Position numbers and translations under genes: made by a program. From RGIG3178 sp963674495 (lineage in GTDB: Bacteria; Bacillota; Clostridia; Christensenellales; QAND01), in assembly GCA_963674495.2 (NCBI GenBank), contig CAXXLG010000001.1, positions 124,001-188,000 of the forward strand: a DNA stretch of 64,000 nucleotides, read 5' to 3'. Under the pieces are notes generated by a model, which saw nothing but the letters and a program-made list of their open reading frames with translations, had not been told where the DNA came from and ran no database searches. Positions 1-7,728 of the stretch are shown here, one piece after another (position 1 is the stretch's first letter; every line of letters begins with the position of its first letter).

Positions 1-33
1 GCGGGTTGCCTGGAACGGATGTTGGCTGTATAA
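1..33 (+). CDS. nadA: Probable C-terminal end of quinolinate synthase (partial)
   Basis: The first 33 bases form an open frame of ten codons plus TAA, ending in Leu-Glu-Arg-Met-Leu-Ala-Val. That is compatible with the last helix of quinolinate synthase NadA. The main support is context: it ends 22 bases before nadB, and the order nadA-nadB-nadC is common in Bacillota. Ten residues cannot prove identity, so this is mostly an inference from the neighbours. Confidence 0.4.
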   Translation, partial: AGCLERMLAV

Positions 34-55
34 CGGTTTTACAGGAGGCGGTATT

Positions 56-1603
56 TTGAGACGAACTGTGTTTGGCGGTTCATTGGCGGATCTGCCCAAG
101 GTGGAGACGGATGTGGTCATCGTGGGCAGCGGCGCAGCGGGTTTGTATACCGCGCTGCAGCTTGATCCGGCGCTGGATTGCGTGTTGCTCAATAAGCTGG
201 GCAGCGAACAGTGCAATTCTATGTATGCCCAGGGCGGCATCGCTGCGGTGGTGGAACAAAGTCCTTTTGAAGTGGATTCCCAAAAGCACTTCGAGGATAC
301 GTTGGTAGCGGGAGCCGGTCTTTGCGATCCCAAAGCCGTGCGCGTTTTGGTGGACGAAGCGGACGAAAACATACAGACGCTTATCCAGTGGGGCGTCCCC
401 TTCGACAGGACGAATGGAAACCTGAGCCTCACGCGCGAAGGCGGGCACAGCGAAAACCGAATTCTGCATTGCGGCGGGGATGCGAGCGGACTGTATTTGA
501 CCGAACGGTTGTTTGAATTGGCGTGTGCGCGCAGGAATCTTCGTATCATGGACCATATGATGCTCGTGGATATATTGACCAACGACAACGGTGTAACGGG
601 CGTCATTGCGATCAATGCCCAGAATATGCCCATGCATTTTGTTTGTAGCCGCGTCGTATTGTGTACAGGTGGCATCGGCCGCGTTTATCGAAACAGCACC
701 AACGCCGCCTGCTCCACCGGCGATGGAATCGCCGCGACGCTTCGTGCGGGTGTGCAAGCCAAGGACATGGAGTTTGTCCAGTTCCATCCGACCGCCCTTG
801 TGCATCCAGATCGCAACGGACGCTTTTTCCTCATATCCGAAGCATTGCGCGGCGAGGGCGCGGTTCTTCGAAACAGGGACAAGGAAGCGTTCATGCAGGG
901 CACACATCCCTTAGCGGATCTTGCACCGCGTGATATCGTGTCACGAGCCATCATCAAAGAGATGCAGCGGAAAAACCTGCCCAACGTCTACCTTGATATC
1001 ACCAGCAAATCCCGCGTATTCTTGAAAAAACGCTTTCCCACCATATATGCCGAGTGTATGCGGCGTGACATTGACATCGCCATCGACTGGATTCCGGTCA
1101 TTCCCGTACAGCACTATTTCATGGGCGGCGTTCCAACCGATCTTTGGGCGCGCACCAACATCCAAGGACTGTATGCCTGTGGCGAATCGGCGTGCACCGG
1201 TGTGCAGGGCGCCAACCGGCTGGCCAGTAATTCGCTTTTGGAGTGCCTGGTATTCGGGCGCCGATGCGCACGCGATATCAACGGCGCACAACTGGGCGCT
1301 GTGGGCGAACCGGATTATAGCCCCCAATCGCTTGGGAAGGGCGTGGATGCGCTGGATCTGGATTCGTTTTCCACTGAAATGCGCGAGCTGATGACACGCA
1401 AATGCAGCATCATCCGCAACGGCAGGGATCTTACCGCGGCGGGCAAACGCATCGGAGAGATATATGCACAGCTTGACGGGGTAACGTTGTGCAATCCCAA
1501 GGCTATCGAAACGTACAATATCGCAACCGTCGCGGGCGAGATTGTAAAAGCTGCTCTTGCACGCAAGCGCAGCGTAGGCGCACACTTTAGAAGCGATGAA
1601 TAA
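56..1603 (+). CDS. nadB: L-aspartate oxidase
   Basis: This flavoenzyme oxidises L-aspartate to iminoaspartate, the first step of de novo NAD synthesis; NadA then condenses the product to quinolinate. The 515-aa product has the usual family length. An FAD Rossmann motif GSGAAG lies at residues 24-29, followed by MYAQGGIAA, the substrate-region motifs EFVQFHPTAL and SEALRGEGAVLR, and near the C-terminal third YFMGGVPTD and the FAD-contacting run GVQGANRLASNSLLE. These are shared with the fumarate reductase/succinate dehydrogenase flavoprotein family; synteny with nadC and the length favour NadB. The start is a TTG preceded by AGGAGG eight bases upstream. It probably belongs to one transcript with nadA and nadC. 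No regulator site was recognised because the operon start lies outside the window. Confidence 0.97.
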   Translation: MRRTVFGGSLADLPKVETDVVIVGSGAAGLYTALQLDPALDCVLLNKLGSEQCNSMYAQGGIAAVVEQSPFEVDSQKHFEDTLVAGAGLCDPKAVRVLVDEADENIQTLIQWGVPFDRTNGNLSLTREGGHSENRILHCGGDASGLYLTERLFELACARRNLRIMDHMMLVDILTNDNGVTGVIAINAQNMPMHFVCSRVVLCTGGIGRVYRNSTNAACSTGDGIAATLRAGVQAKDMEFVQFHPTALVHPDRNGRFFLISEALRGEGAVLRNRDKEAFMQGTHPLADLAPRDIVSRAIIKEMQRKNLPNVYLDITSKSRVFLKKRFPTIYAECMRRDIDIAIDWIPVIPVQHYFMGGVPTDLWARTNIQGLYACGESACTGVQGANRLASNSLLECLVFGRRCARDINGAQLGAVGEPDYSPQSLGKGVDALDLDSFSTEMRELMTRKCSIIRNGRDLTAAGKRIGEIYAQLDGVTLCNPKAIETYNIATVAGEIVKAALARKRSVGAHFRSDE

Positions 1604-1622
1604 ATGGGAGGGAAAGTTGGAT

Positions 1623-2453
1623 ATGGACCAGTTGTTCATGGATGAACTTGTAAAACGCGCTCTAGAGGAAGATGTGGGCGCGGGAGATATCACAACGCAG
1701 GCTACTGTGCCGGAGGATCGGATCAGCACGGCTAAGCTGATCGCAAAGGAACCCGGCGTGATATGCGGTTTACCGCTATTTAAACGCGTATTCGAGCTGA
1801 TGGACAGCCGTATAGAAGTGTTGCCATGTGTGGAGGAGGGTACCACGGTAGCAAAGGGCACATTACTTTGTACCGTTAAAGGACCGGCGCGCCCCATGTT
1901 GTCCGGCGAGCGTGTTGCGATCAACTTTTTGCAGCGCCTTTCTGGCATCGCCACCCGTACGCGCGTGGCCGTCCATGAAATTGAAGACACCAAAGCCTGT
2001 GTCACCGACACGCGTAAAACCACGCCGCTACTACGCGCTGTGGAAAAGTATGCTGTACGCGTGGGCGGCGGAACAAACCACCGCTTCAACCTCAACGATG
2101 GGGTACTCATCAAAGACAACCACATCCGCGCGGCCGGCAGCATTACAAAAGCGGTACGCCAGGCGCGCAGCGAAGCGCCTCATACGCTGAAAATAGAAGT
2201 GGAAGTAGAGAATTTCGATCAGATTAAAGAAGCCCTTTCGGTGAATGCCGATATCATCATGCTGGACAATATGTCCATCGATGACATGGAAAAGGCCGTC
2301 CAAATGATAGACGGACGTGCCATCGTGGAAGCTTCGGGCAACATGGGCGACAAAGATCTGTTTGAAGTGGCGGAAACCGGCGTGGATCTGATCTCCATCG
2401 GAGCGCTCACCCATACCGTGCGCGCCATGGATATCAGTTTGCAATTCGACTGA
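1623..2453 (+). CDS. nadC: Nicotinate-nucleotide diphosphorylase (carboxylating), quinolinate phosphoribosyltransferase
   Basis: The enzyme converts quinolinate and PRPP to nicotinate mononucleotide, closing the de novo branch opened by NadB. The product of about 276 aa has the expected length. Hallmarks include DTRKTTPLLRAVEKYAV and the RVGGGTNHRFNLNDGVLIKDNH region, which carry the phosphoribosyl- and quinolinate-binding Arg, His and Lys residues, then EVEVEN and the LDNMS strand of the barrel. An upstream in-frame ATG overlaps the end of nadB, but a GGGAGGGAAAG ribosome site lies after it, so ATG 1623 (or TTG 1617) is the likelier start. Translation is closely coupled to nadB. A strong terminator follows within 25 bases, ending the operon. 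Confidence 0.97.
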   Translation: MDQLFMDELVKRALEEDVGAGDITTQATVPEDRISTAKLIAKEPGVICGLPLFKRVFELMDSRIEVLPCVEEGTTVAKGTLLCTVKGPARPMLSGERVAINFLQRLSGIATRTRVAVHEIEDTKACVTDTRKTTPLLRAVEKYAVRVGGGTNHRFNLNDGVLIKDNHIRAAGSITKAVRQARSEAPHTLKIEVEVENFDQIKEALSVNADIIMLDNMSIDDMEKAVQMIDGRAIVEASGNMGDKDLFEVAETGVDLISIGALTHTVRAMDISLQFD

Positions 2454-2473
2454 GCCAAAGACGACCTGTATAC

Positions 2474-2502
2474 AAAGCCCGTGTCAAATTGACACGGGCT
2501 TT
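2474..2502 (+). terminator. Terminator of the nad operon
   Basis: A perfect hairpin with AAAGCCCGTGTCAA on the left arm and its complement on the right is followed by GTTGTTTT, 20 bases after the nadC stop codon. Confidence 0.9.
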
Positions 2503-2553
2503 GTTGTTTTCAATACCTGTCATTTACAAGGTAGATGGCGAAACCGAATCAGA

Positions 2554-2580
2554 AAAGGATGCGCTATGGGCGCATCCTTT
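2554..2580 (-). terminator. Terminator of the minus-strand small genes
   Basis: The inverted repeat GGATGCGC/GCGCATCC is followed on the minus strand by TTTTCT. On the plus strand it has no T-run, so it serves the leftward lipoprotein gene just upstream of it. Confidence 0.75.
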
Positions 2581-2601
2581 CCCTATGGGTCAATTGTTCC
2601 A

Positions 2602-2730
2602 TCAATACGAGTAGGCTCCGCTTGTATTTTGGACAACCTGTGTGTTCTGAGGCGTTTTATCGCCGTTGCCGCAGCCCGCGCACAGCATAAATAGCAGCGT
2701 AGCGCAAACGATCAGTACGAATTTCTTCAT
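2602..2730 (-). CDS. Small putative lipoprotein, 42 aa
   Basis: This 42-residue frame has a clear ribosome site (GGGGGAAGG) upstream of its ATG. It begins with MKK and a hydrophobic stretch ending in the lipobox-like LCAGC around residues 16-20, so the mature peptide would be only about 22 residues, rich in Asn, Gln and Thr. A short secreted or membrane-tethered lipopeptide is the natural reading. It lies 48 bases downstream of the next minus-strand gene and just ahead of a minus-strand terminator, so the two could share a transcript. No function can be assigned from sequence. Entericidin-like and signal-peptide-derived lipopeptides are of this size class, but I see no specific similarity. 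Confidence 0.65.
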   Translation of the reverse strand: MKKFVLIVCATLLFMLCAGCGNGDKTPQNTQVVQNTSGAYSY

Positions 2731-2777
2731 TTGTACCTTCCCCCGTTAAATGTGGATATTGCGCACGGAGCAACCGC

Positions 2778-3119
2778 CTAGGCGCCGGAGCGCGCTTTCT
2801 TGAGCTTATATTGCTCCTTGCAATCGGCCACCACTTTGGTGCGGCCATTTTCTTTTTCCTCGTAATTGGCGTAGCACAGGTAGAAATCCTGTTTGGAAAG
2901 ATCGATGGGTAGCAACGTGAGCGGCAAGTTAGCCCGTTGGGGGCAGTCCGTGTTTTCGGTGCACGTGCTGCCGTCTTTTAACTCACACCGCAGTCCTACC
3001 AAAAAGAAATAGTCGTTGTTCATCCACCGGTATTCCGCCACCGTGCGCAACTGTTCATTGAGCTGCTTTTCGTACGGGCACTTCAGGTCAAACGAGACGA
3101 AAACAAGCGTGTCAACCAT
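2778..3119 (-). CDS. Hypothetical cysteine-containing protein, 113 aa
   Basis: The start is ATG 3119, preceded by AAAGGAGGAAATGCAGG; the frame continues upstream but without a ribosome site. The soluble product starts MVDTLVFVSFDLKCPYEKQL and carries five further cysteines, including a CELKDGSTCTENTDC stretch that could form disulfides or bind metal. The C-terminus is Lys/Arg-rich. There is no signal peptide or membrane segment. I do not recognise the family. A leader with a promoter and a terminator-like hairpin lies upstream, so expression may be attenuated. Confidence 0.7.
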   Translation of the reverse strand: MVDTLVFVSFDLKCPYEKQLNEQLRTVAEYRWMNNDYFFLVGLRCELKDGSTCTENTDCPQRANLPLTLLPIDLSKQDFYLCYANYEEKENGRTKVVADCKEQYKLKKARSGA

Positions 3120-3177
3120 CCTGCATTTCCTCCTTTCTCGACGTATTGGCGTACTTTGCGCCGATACTATGGAAACA

Positions 3178-3203
3178 TAAAAGCACCCCGTGGGGGTGCT
3201 TAC
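3178..3203 (-). terminator. Terminator-like hairpin upstream of the 113-aa gene
   Basis: The stem AGCACCCC/GGGGTGCT with a short loop is followed on the minus strand by TTTTAT. It lies between a minus-strand promoter and the 113-aa gene, so it either ends a small upstream transcript or acts as an attenuator. Confidence 0.7.
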
Positions 3204-3319
3204 TCTTGTATAAGGGCAAATGGACGTACGGCGGCGTGCCGACCAATGGTGAGCAACGCGCCGATCTTGCGTTGAGTCGCCCTGCAACTGTGATATGATG
3301 CCGGATACAGCACAGCCAT
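3200..3319 (-). CDS. Possible 39-aa peptide before a terminator
   Basis: This ATG is preceded on the minus strand by GAGAGG at good spacing, and its TAA stop overlaps the first base of the terminator-like hairpin, the usual geometry of a short transcription unit. The peptide is basic with no recognisable motif and no run of regulatory codons. It may be a real small gene, a leader peptide or chance; nothing but position and ribosome site supports it. Confidence 0.25.
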   Translation of the reverse strand: MAVLYPASYHSCRATQRKIGALLTIGRHAAVRPFALIQE

Positions 3320-3418
3320 GTATAAAATCCTCTCTGCGTTGATTATTGAAAAAGCAGTACCCCCCGAAGGGGCGATGCAACGCCAATCGGGCATCGCACA
3401 ATACATACCTTTTATTTT

Positions 3419-3447
3419 ATCGTAAGGCAAACTGTCCGATTGGTCAA
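3419..3447 (-). promoter_or_regulatory. Sigma-A-type promoter, minus strand
   Basis: TTGACC and TACGAT are separated by 17 bases on the minus strand. The transcript would start near 3410 and run through the possible 39-aa peptide and hairpin into the 113-aa gene, a leader of about 290 nt. Confidence 0.5.
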
Positions 3448-3567
3448 CAATTGAGAAAATATGATCAAAAGCAAATTTATCCGACAATGCAGCGCCGCCC
3501 TAACTGTGGCTTGCATATGGTTAAAACAGGCAAATATAGAAATAGCGAACATACGCACAATAACCGC

Positions 3568-4071
3568 ATGGGAAGAGCGATCATCGTATTGTTGTTTATC
3601 ATCGCCACATTGGTATGGGGGGATTGGGCAAGATGGCGCGAATATTATCCGACGATACTTTATCCGATCATCGGGGATCTTTGCTATAAACCTTCTGTTC
3701 TACAACTACAGCCTCTGGGCGTACACGGGAATTTTCAACCATACGGTCAGCGACATCGCCGTCGCGGTCGTATTGTTCCCGTGTACGGTCAATGTGTATT
3801 TAACCCATTTTCCCCAAAAAATGGCGTGGGCGCCGCCGTATATACTCGGTTGGACGGCGTTCGCCATCATCCTTGAGAATATCGCTGTACAGGCCGGGCA
3901 CCTTGCCTATGAACACGGCTGGAATCTTAGTGGTCCGCATGGCTGCGCTTGTGCGCGTTTACGTTGATCAAATTGCACGATGTCAATCCCCTCATTGTCT
4001 GGCTGGTATCGGGCGGACTTGCGGTTTTGACCATGATCCTGTTCAAACTGCCCCTCTCGTTGATCAAATAG
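3568..4071 (+). pseudogene. Frameshifted multi-helix membrane protein (CBO0543-like family)
   Basis: Read in three frame segments, this restores one membrane protein of about 167 residues. It starts MGRAIIVLLFIIATLVWGDW, shifts frame at an AAA run near 3688, continues through NLLFYNYSLW, VVLFPCTVNVYLTHFPQ and AGHLAYEHGWNL, and shifts back near 3929 into WSAWLRLCAFTLIKLHDVNP and a last helix ending SLIK-stop. The order of motifs matches what I recall of the CBO0543 family of small Bacillota membrane proteins of unknown function. One base is extra at the first break and one is missing at the second, so start and stop are back in the same frame. Either the gene is dead or the assembly has two indels here. 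Confidence 0.7.
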
Positions 4072-4190
4072 AGGGTGTATGCGCGCGTCTGGCAGGCCAT
4101 GTTGCGGTTATTTATCGCGATCGGGTATAGCTTAATCCCCAAAAGGGTTTTATAAGGGAAAAACTTTTCTTTTCCAAGGCGGTAAGCAGA

Positions 4191-4227
4191 AAAAACCGCC
4201 CGCTGATTGCAAACAGTGGGCGGTTGC
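4191..4227 (-). terminator. Terminator of the first TetR/ABC operon
   Basis: On the minus strand AACCGCCC pairs with GGGCGGTT, followed by TTTTCT, about 30 bases after the last permease gene. Confidence 0.85.
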
Positions 4228-4258
4228 TTTTGAAGCAAAAAAGGTTTCCCTCTGACAG

Positions 4259-5053
4259 CTAGAATTGAACCCTTTTCAAGAACAGCTTATAGCTCGCGAT
4301 CATGATCAGCAGGTTGTATGCGGCACCGATGACCATATACAGTGCAAAGCTCAAATTGGCAGAGCCCATGGGATACAATTGCAAAATCATCGCCTTGATA
4401 CCCCAGAAGTTCGGGAAGATGCCCAGCGCATACTGCAATCCGCCGGAAAACGTGCTGAGCAACATCAGCATAGGAACCAAAGCCAGTATGGCCATGCCCT
4501 TTACCAGGGCGAAGCCTTCCACTTTGTTGCGTGCCAGCGAGGCTTCAAACAGCGACAGCGTAGGCGAAAACAACCCGGATACCAAGCAAAAAGCAAGGAT
4601 GTGCCACGTACTGAGGTTTTCAAAGAGCGAAACGCCGCCAATTATAAACTCGTCTGCCGCGAACCATTTGGTGCCGAACAGCACGATGGCCATGCTTAAA
4701 GCCGCGATTATATACAAGTATACAGCTTTGAACATCAGATAACCAGACGTGCCGATGGGCGTTACGCCGATGGTGTTCATCGTCTTCTCATCCTTGTGCT
4801 CTAGAAGCAGAAACGAACCCAAGGCGCCCACCATAAACGTATCCATGGCCAGCAGTATGATCAGAAGGAGTAGCATGACAACGCGGTATGCGTCGCTGGT
4901 TACATCGCTCATCCCGCTGAGGATTGAAGGAAACAGGTATACGGTCAACAGCAACATCAAGAACGGGAAAAGCATCAGAAAAATTTGCAATGGATCGCGT
5001 ATGATGGTCTTCCATTCGTATTTCATCAGAGACAGATATTTTTTCATCCCCAC
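4259..5053 (-). CDS. ABC-2 type transporter permease (second subunit)
   Basis: This 264-aa integral membrane protein has about six hydrophobic segments: one near residue 20-45, two around 60-90, then near 110, 150, 190 and 235. It begins with a cytoplasmic MKKYLSLMKYEWKTIIRDP, typical of the amphipathic N-terminus of ABC-2 permeases. Its start overlaps the end of the upstream permease by 10 bases, so it is the last gene of a five-gene operon. With the paired permease and ATPase it should form an exporter; the substrate is unknown. TetR control suggests drug, lipid or peptide export, but that is inference. Confidence 0.85.
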   Translation of the reverse strand: MGMKKYLSLMKYEWKTIIRDPLQIFLMLFPFLMLLLTVYLFPSILSGMSDVTSDAYRVVMLLLLIILLAMDTFMVGALGSFLLLEHKDEKTMNTIGVTPIGTSGYLMFKAVYLYIIAALSMAIVLFGTKWFAADEFIIGGVSLFENLSTWHILAFCLVSGLFSPTLSLFEASLARNKVEGFALVKGMAILALVPMLMLLSTFSGGLQYALGIFPNFWGIKAMILQLYPMGSANLSFALYMVIGAAYNLLIMIASYKLFLKRVQF

Positions 5054-5772
5054 GTCCCCCTTACCGCACGGTCCTTAAACATGGGATAAACGATATAGCG
5101 GAACAGCACCGCCGATAGAACCACAAGATACGCGATCGAGCCGATGATCCTGCCCGTGCTCATGGGACCGGCTATCGCGCTTGAAATCAGGCTGGACGCT
5201 GCGTCCGACGGCGATATGTACAAAAGCCATTCGAACGTGGCGGGTATTAGATTGAATATATTCAGTATGCTGGGAACTGCGAACAAAAGCATGTATCCGA
5301 GCATATACCCCAACAGAGCGGTGAAGTCGCGTGACATCAGCGACAGCGCAAACCCGATGGCCGCATGGGCCGCCGATCCAACGATTACGTACAGGAACAA
5401 CAATCCCGCGTCCACCCATATGCCGTGAATGAAATACAACCCAAACACCACCACGATTGTGGATTCAATGGCCAGTACCATGGACGCGATGGCCTTGGCC
5501 GCCAGGATCTGTCCTATCGACACCGGCATCATCATCATAGATCGTACCGTGCCTTCCTGCTTTTCCAGATGGTAGGCCGAACCGATCAGAATAACGGACA
5601 TCAGCGCGACGTCCATGAAGATAAACGCGGGCGCTATCATCAGCGCTTCCGAAGCGGACAGGAACAGGAAGATGCCCACCCACAGCAGGGAAACAAGCAG
5701 GCTGATGGGCAAGATCATGTACTTGATCAGACGGTTAAGCTCCCCAAGAAACAGTTTCATGGTCGTATTCAT
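5044..5772 (-). CDS. ABC-2 type transporter permease (first subunit)
   Basis: This 242-aa membrane protein has about six predicted helices. Between helices two and three it carries the cytoplasmic HLEKQEGTVRSMMMMPVS loop, the kind of coupling-helix sequence (Glu-x-x-x-Gly-Thr) seen in ABC-2 permeases. The gene overlaps the ATPase gene upstream by 4 bases and the next permease gene by 10, so the three are translationally coupled. The two permeases are dissimilar, so the transporter is probably a heterodimer in the membrane with two copies of the ATPase. Confidence 0.85.
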   Translation of the reverse strand: MNTTMKLFLGELNRLIKYMILPISLLVSLLWVGIFLFLSASEALMIAPAFIFMDVALMSVILIGSAYHLEKQEGTVRSMMMMPVSIGQILAAKAIASMVLAIESTIVVVFGLYFIHGIWVDAGLLFLYVIVGSAAHAAIGFALSLMSRDFTALLGYMLGYMLLFAVPSILNIFNLIPATFEWLLYISPSDAASSLISSAIAGPMSTGRIIGSIAYLVVLSAVLFRYIVYPMFKDRAVRGTWG

Positions 5773-6638
5773 TGCAGGCTTGCCCCCGTCACGATGATGA
5801 AGATGTCCTCCATGGTGGTTTCGCCGCTGTGTATCGTCTCGACCTGCTTGTTGCGCAGCAGCGTATGAAATGCCTCGTTGTCGCCGATGCCGCTAAGCGG
5901 GAACGTAGCCGCCTCGGTATGGCTGTTCTCGTGGTATTCCACCTTGACCTCGCGCTTGCCATACTGGATTTTAAGGTCGCGGGGTGTGGACGTCACGGTA
6001 AGATTTCCGTCCACAACAAATCCAATCCGGTCGCACAGTTGTTCCACGTCGTTCATCAGATGCGTGGACAGAAATACCGTGCCGCCTCTTCCACGAAACT
6101 CGGCAATCATATCCTTCAAAATGCGCGCGTTAGCGGGGTCAAGGCCATTGGTCACTTCGTCCAGGAATAACACCTTGGGATCGTTGAGCATGGCCCGCAC
6201 AAAGTTGAGCCGCACCTTCATGCCCTTGGAATAATCCATCACCTTGACATCCTTGTGTTCCCACAGCCCCACGCGCTCCATGATTTCCTGCAAATCGGCA
6301 TGCCGTTTATAGAAAGAGGAGAAGAACTTCATGTTCTCCAGTGCCGTCATTTTGCCAAAATGCACCGGCATTTCAAACCCGACGCCAATGTCCTCATAGA
6401 AGGATTTATTCAGCGATTTCAGATCCTTGCCAAAATACGATATCTTGCCGCTATAATTATCCAGAAGCTTTGATAAAATCTTCTGCGTGGTACTTTTGCC
6501 CGCGCCGGACGGACCCAAAAGGCCAAAGATTTCACCCTCTTTGATGTCGAAGGAGATGCCCTTGATGGTATCCTCCTTCTGGGAAGGGTACCGGAAGGTC
6601 AACTGTTCGATGGTAAAAGCGTTTTGCATATTCGTCAT
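5769..6638 (-). CDS. ABC transporter ATP-binding protein
   Basis: This 289-aa nucleotide-binding subunit energises the two ABC-2 permeases encoded downstream. Walker A is GPSGAGKST at residues 42-50, the signature is a relaxed DYSKGMKVRL, Walker B with the catalytic Glu is VLFLDEVTNGLDP, and the switch His is in FLSTHLM. The DEVTNGLDP form instead of DEPTSGLDP is a minor variation. The last 60 residues form a C-terminal extension common in the NatA/CcmA-like group. It overlaps the tetR gene upstream by 4 bases. Confidence 0.93.
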   Translation of the reverse strand: MTNMQNAFTIEQLTFRYPSQKEDTIKGISFDIKEGEIFGLLGPSGAGKSTTQKILSKLLDNYSGKISYFGKDLKSLNKSFYEDIGVGFEMPVHFGKMTALENMKFFSSFYKRHADLQEIMERVGLWEHKDVKVMDYSKGMKVRLNFVRAMLNDPKVLFLDEVTNGLDPANARILKDMIAEFRGRGGTVFLSTHLMNDVEQLCDRIGFVVDGNLTVTSTPRDLKIQYGKREVKVEYHENSHTEAATFPLSGIGDNEAFHTLLRNKQVETIHSGETTMEDIFIIVTGASLQ

Positions 6639-7282
6639 TCCTTTTTGGCACAGCCGTTTTCAAGTATTTCAAAAATCAAATTCAGCGTTTCCATGGCGTC
6701 CTCGGGTTTGCTGGACGGGATCAACTTGTGAATGCTCATCAAAAGCACTTGGAGCAGCTTTGCCAGGAATTCGGGCGGGTACCTCTTATCGATCTGACCC
6801 TTGTTGATGGACGCCTGAATGATGCCGCCAAAGTTGCTGGTGTAATCGAAAGGGAGGTACTCGAAAAGCAGATCGGTCAGCTCGGCGCATTCCAGCGCTT
6901 TGTTGGAAAAATGGTAGAGCCGCTCGTCTTCAAACATGAACTCCATGGTGGTTATGGAAAGCTCGCGCATGCTCTTGAAGAAATCTTCATCTCGCATGCT
7001 GCTTTGTATGCGCGGCATGAAGAACGCAATTTTTTTATTATAGATCCGGTCCAGTACCGCCAAATAAAGCCCGAACTTATCGCCAAAATGATGGTACAGG
7101 CTGCTCTTGCTCATACTTGCATTTTTTATAATCTCGTTTAACGATGCATCTTCGTACACTTTCTGCGAAAATTCATCCACCGCACACTCGTACAGGAGAG
7201 GGAAGCGCGTAAGCGGGTTCCCCTCTCCCAGAATTGCGTGGTAGTTGAACTTGCTATTTGTGTTTATCCGTTTGTCCGGCAT
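6635..7282 (-). CDS. TetR/AcrR-family transcriptional regulator
   Basis: The roughly 215-aa product has an N-terminal helix-turn-helix at about residues 20-65, including SLNEIIKNASMSKSSLYHHF, the classic TetR recognition helix, followed by an all-helical ligand and dimer domain. A TTG nine bases upstream is possible, but GAGGA is better placed for ATG 7282. Being co-transcribed with the ABC genes and lying next to a palindrome over the operon promoter, it probably represses its own operon until a ligand, plausibly the exported compound, binds. The 41-aa peptide gene upstream ends five bases before this start. Confidence 0.92.
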   Translation of the reverse strand: MPDKRINTNSKFNYHAILGEGNPLTRFPLLYECAVDEFSQKVYEDASLNEIIKNASMSKSSLYHHFGDKFGLYLAVLDRIYNKKIAFFMPRIQSSMRDEDFFKSMRELSITTMEFMFEDERLYHFSNKALECAELTDLLFEYLPFDYTSNFGGIIQASINKGQIDKRYPPEFLAKLLQVLLMSIHKLIPSSKPEDAMETLNLIFEILENGCAKKE

Positions 7283-7287
7283 ATGTT

Positions 7288-7413
7288 TCAATCCTCATCT
7301 ACAAATCTTCTTCTGTTGGCTTTGTTCTTCTTTATCTTGTTCCAAACCCATAGCTTCAACGCGCCGATCACAACTACACCGATTGCGATCAGTACCCATA
7401 CCCACCATTGCAT
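7288..7413 (-). CDS. Small single-helix membrane protein, 41 aa
   Basis: This frame starts at an ATG with GGGGGAAAA upstream and encodes one transmembrane helix (MQWWVWVLIAIGVVVIGALK) followed by a strongly basic, then acidic tail. It is the first gene after the autoregulated promoter and its stop codon lies five bases before the tetR start, so it belongs to the TetR/ABC operon. Its job is unknown. Small membrane peptides in ABC operons sometimes modulate the transporter, but nothing in the sequence proves this. Confidence 0.7.
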   Translation of the reverse strand: MQWWVWVLIAIGVVVIGALKLWVWNKIKKNKANRRRFVDED

Positions 7414-7437
7414 ATTGTTTTCCCCCATTTAAAAAGT

Positions 7438-7500
7438 GATTGGACTGAGTGGTCTGTACCACCCGGTCCAATCATATGCGAACAACGGGCGCTTTGTCAA
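7438..7500 (-). promoter_or_regulatory. Promoter and large palindromic operator of the TetR/ABC operon
   Basis: On the minus strand TTGACA (7495-7500) and TATGAT (7471-7476) are 18 bases apart, a near-consensus sigma-A promoter. Overlapping the end of the -10 box is an inverted repeat with arms of 16 bases (7438-7453 and 7458-7473, centre CTGT), matching at 14 of 16 positions. Arms read GATTGGACYGRGTGGT. Its size and place over the transcription start are typical of a TetR-family operator; autoregulation is inferred. Confidence 0.8.
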
Positions 7501-7728
7501 CCGTTTCTTAAAAAATAATAAAAATTCATCTGGATACGTACAAAGGTGACTGCGACCAACGGGCAATAAAAAATATGCGTTTGCAGGCTTTTTCTCTCAA
7601 ATACGGGCAAACTATACCCAAGCGCGAATACGGATGGTAAAAAGTGTGTGTTCGCGCAACGATACAGCGTTATACTCAGGCCAATCCGGCGATGATAGCA
7701 AGGAGGAAACATCATCAAGACGACTTAT

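Noticed and set aside
80..907. 275-aa minus-strand open frame opposite nadB
   Set aside because: Shadow frame rich in His, Arg and Gln with no motif; the plus strand encodes NadB throughout.
941..2143. 400-aa minus-strand open frame opposite nadB and nadC
   Set aside because: It runs antisense to two well-conserved genes, has no ribosome site or family features and arises from codon bias of the real genes.
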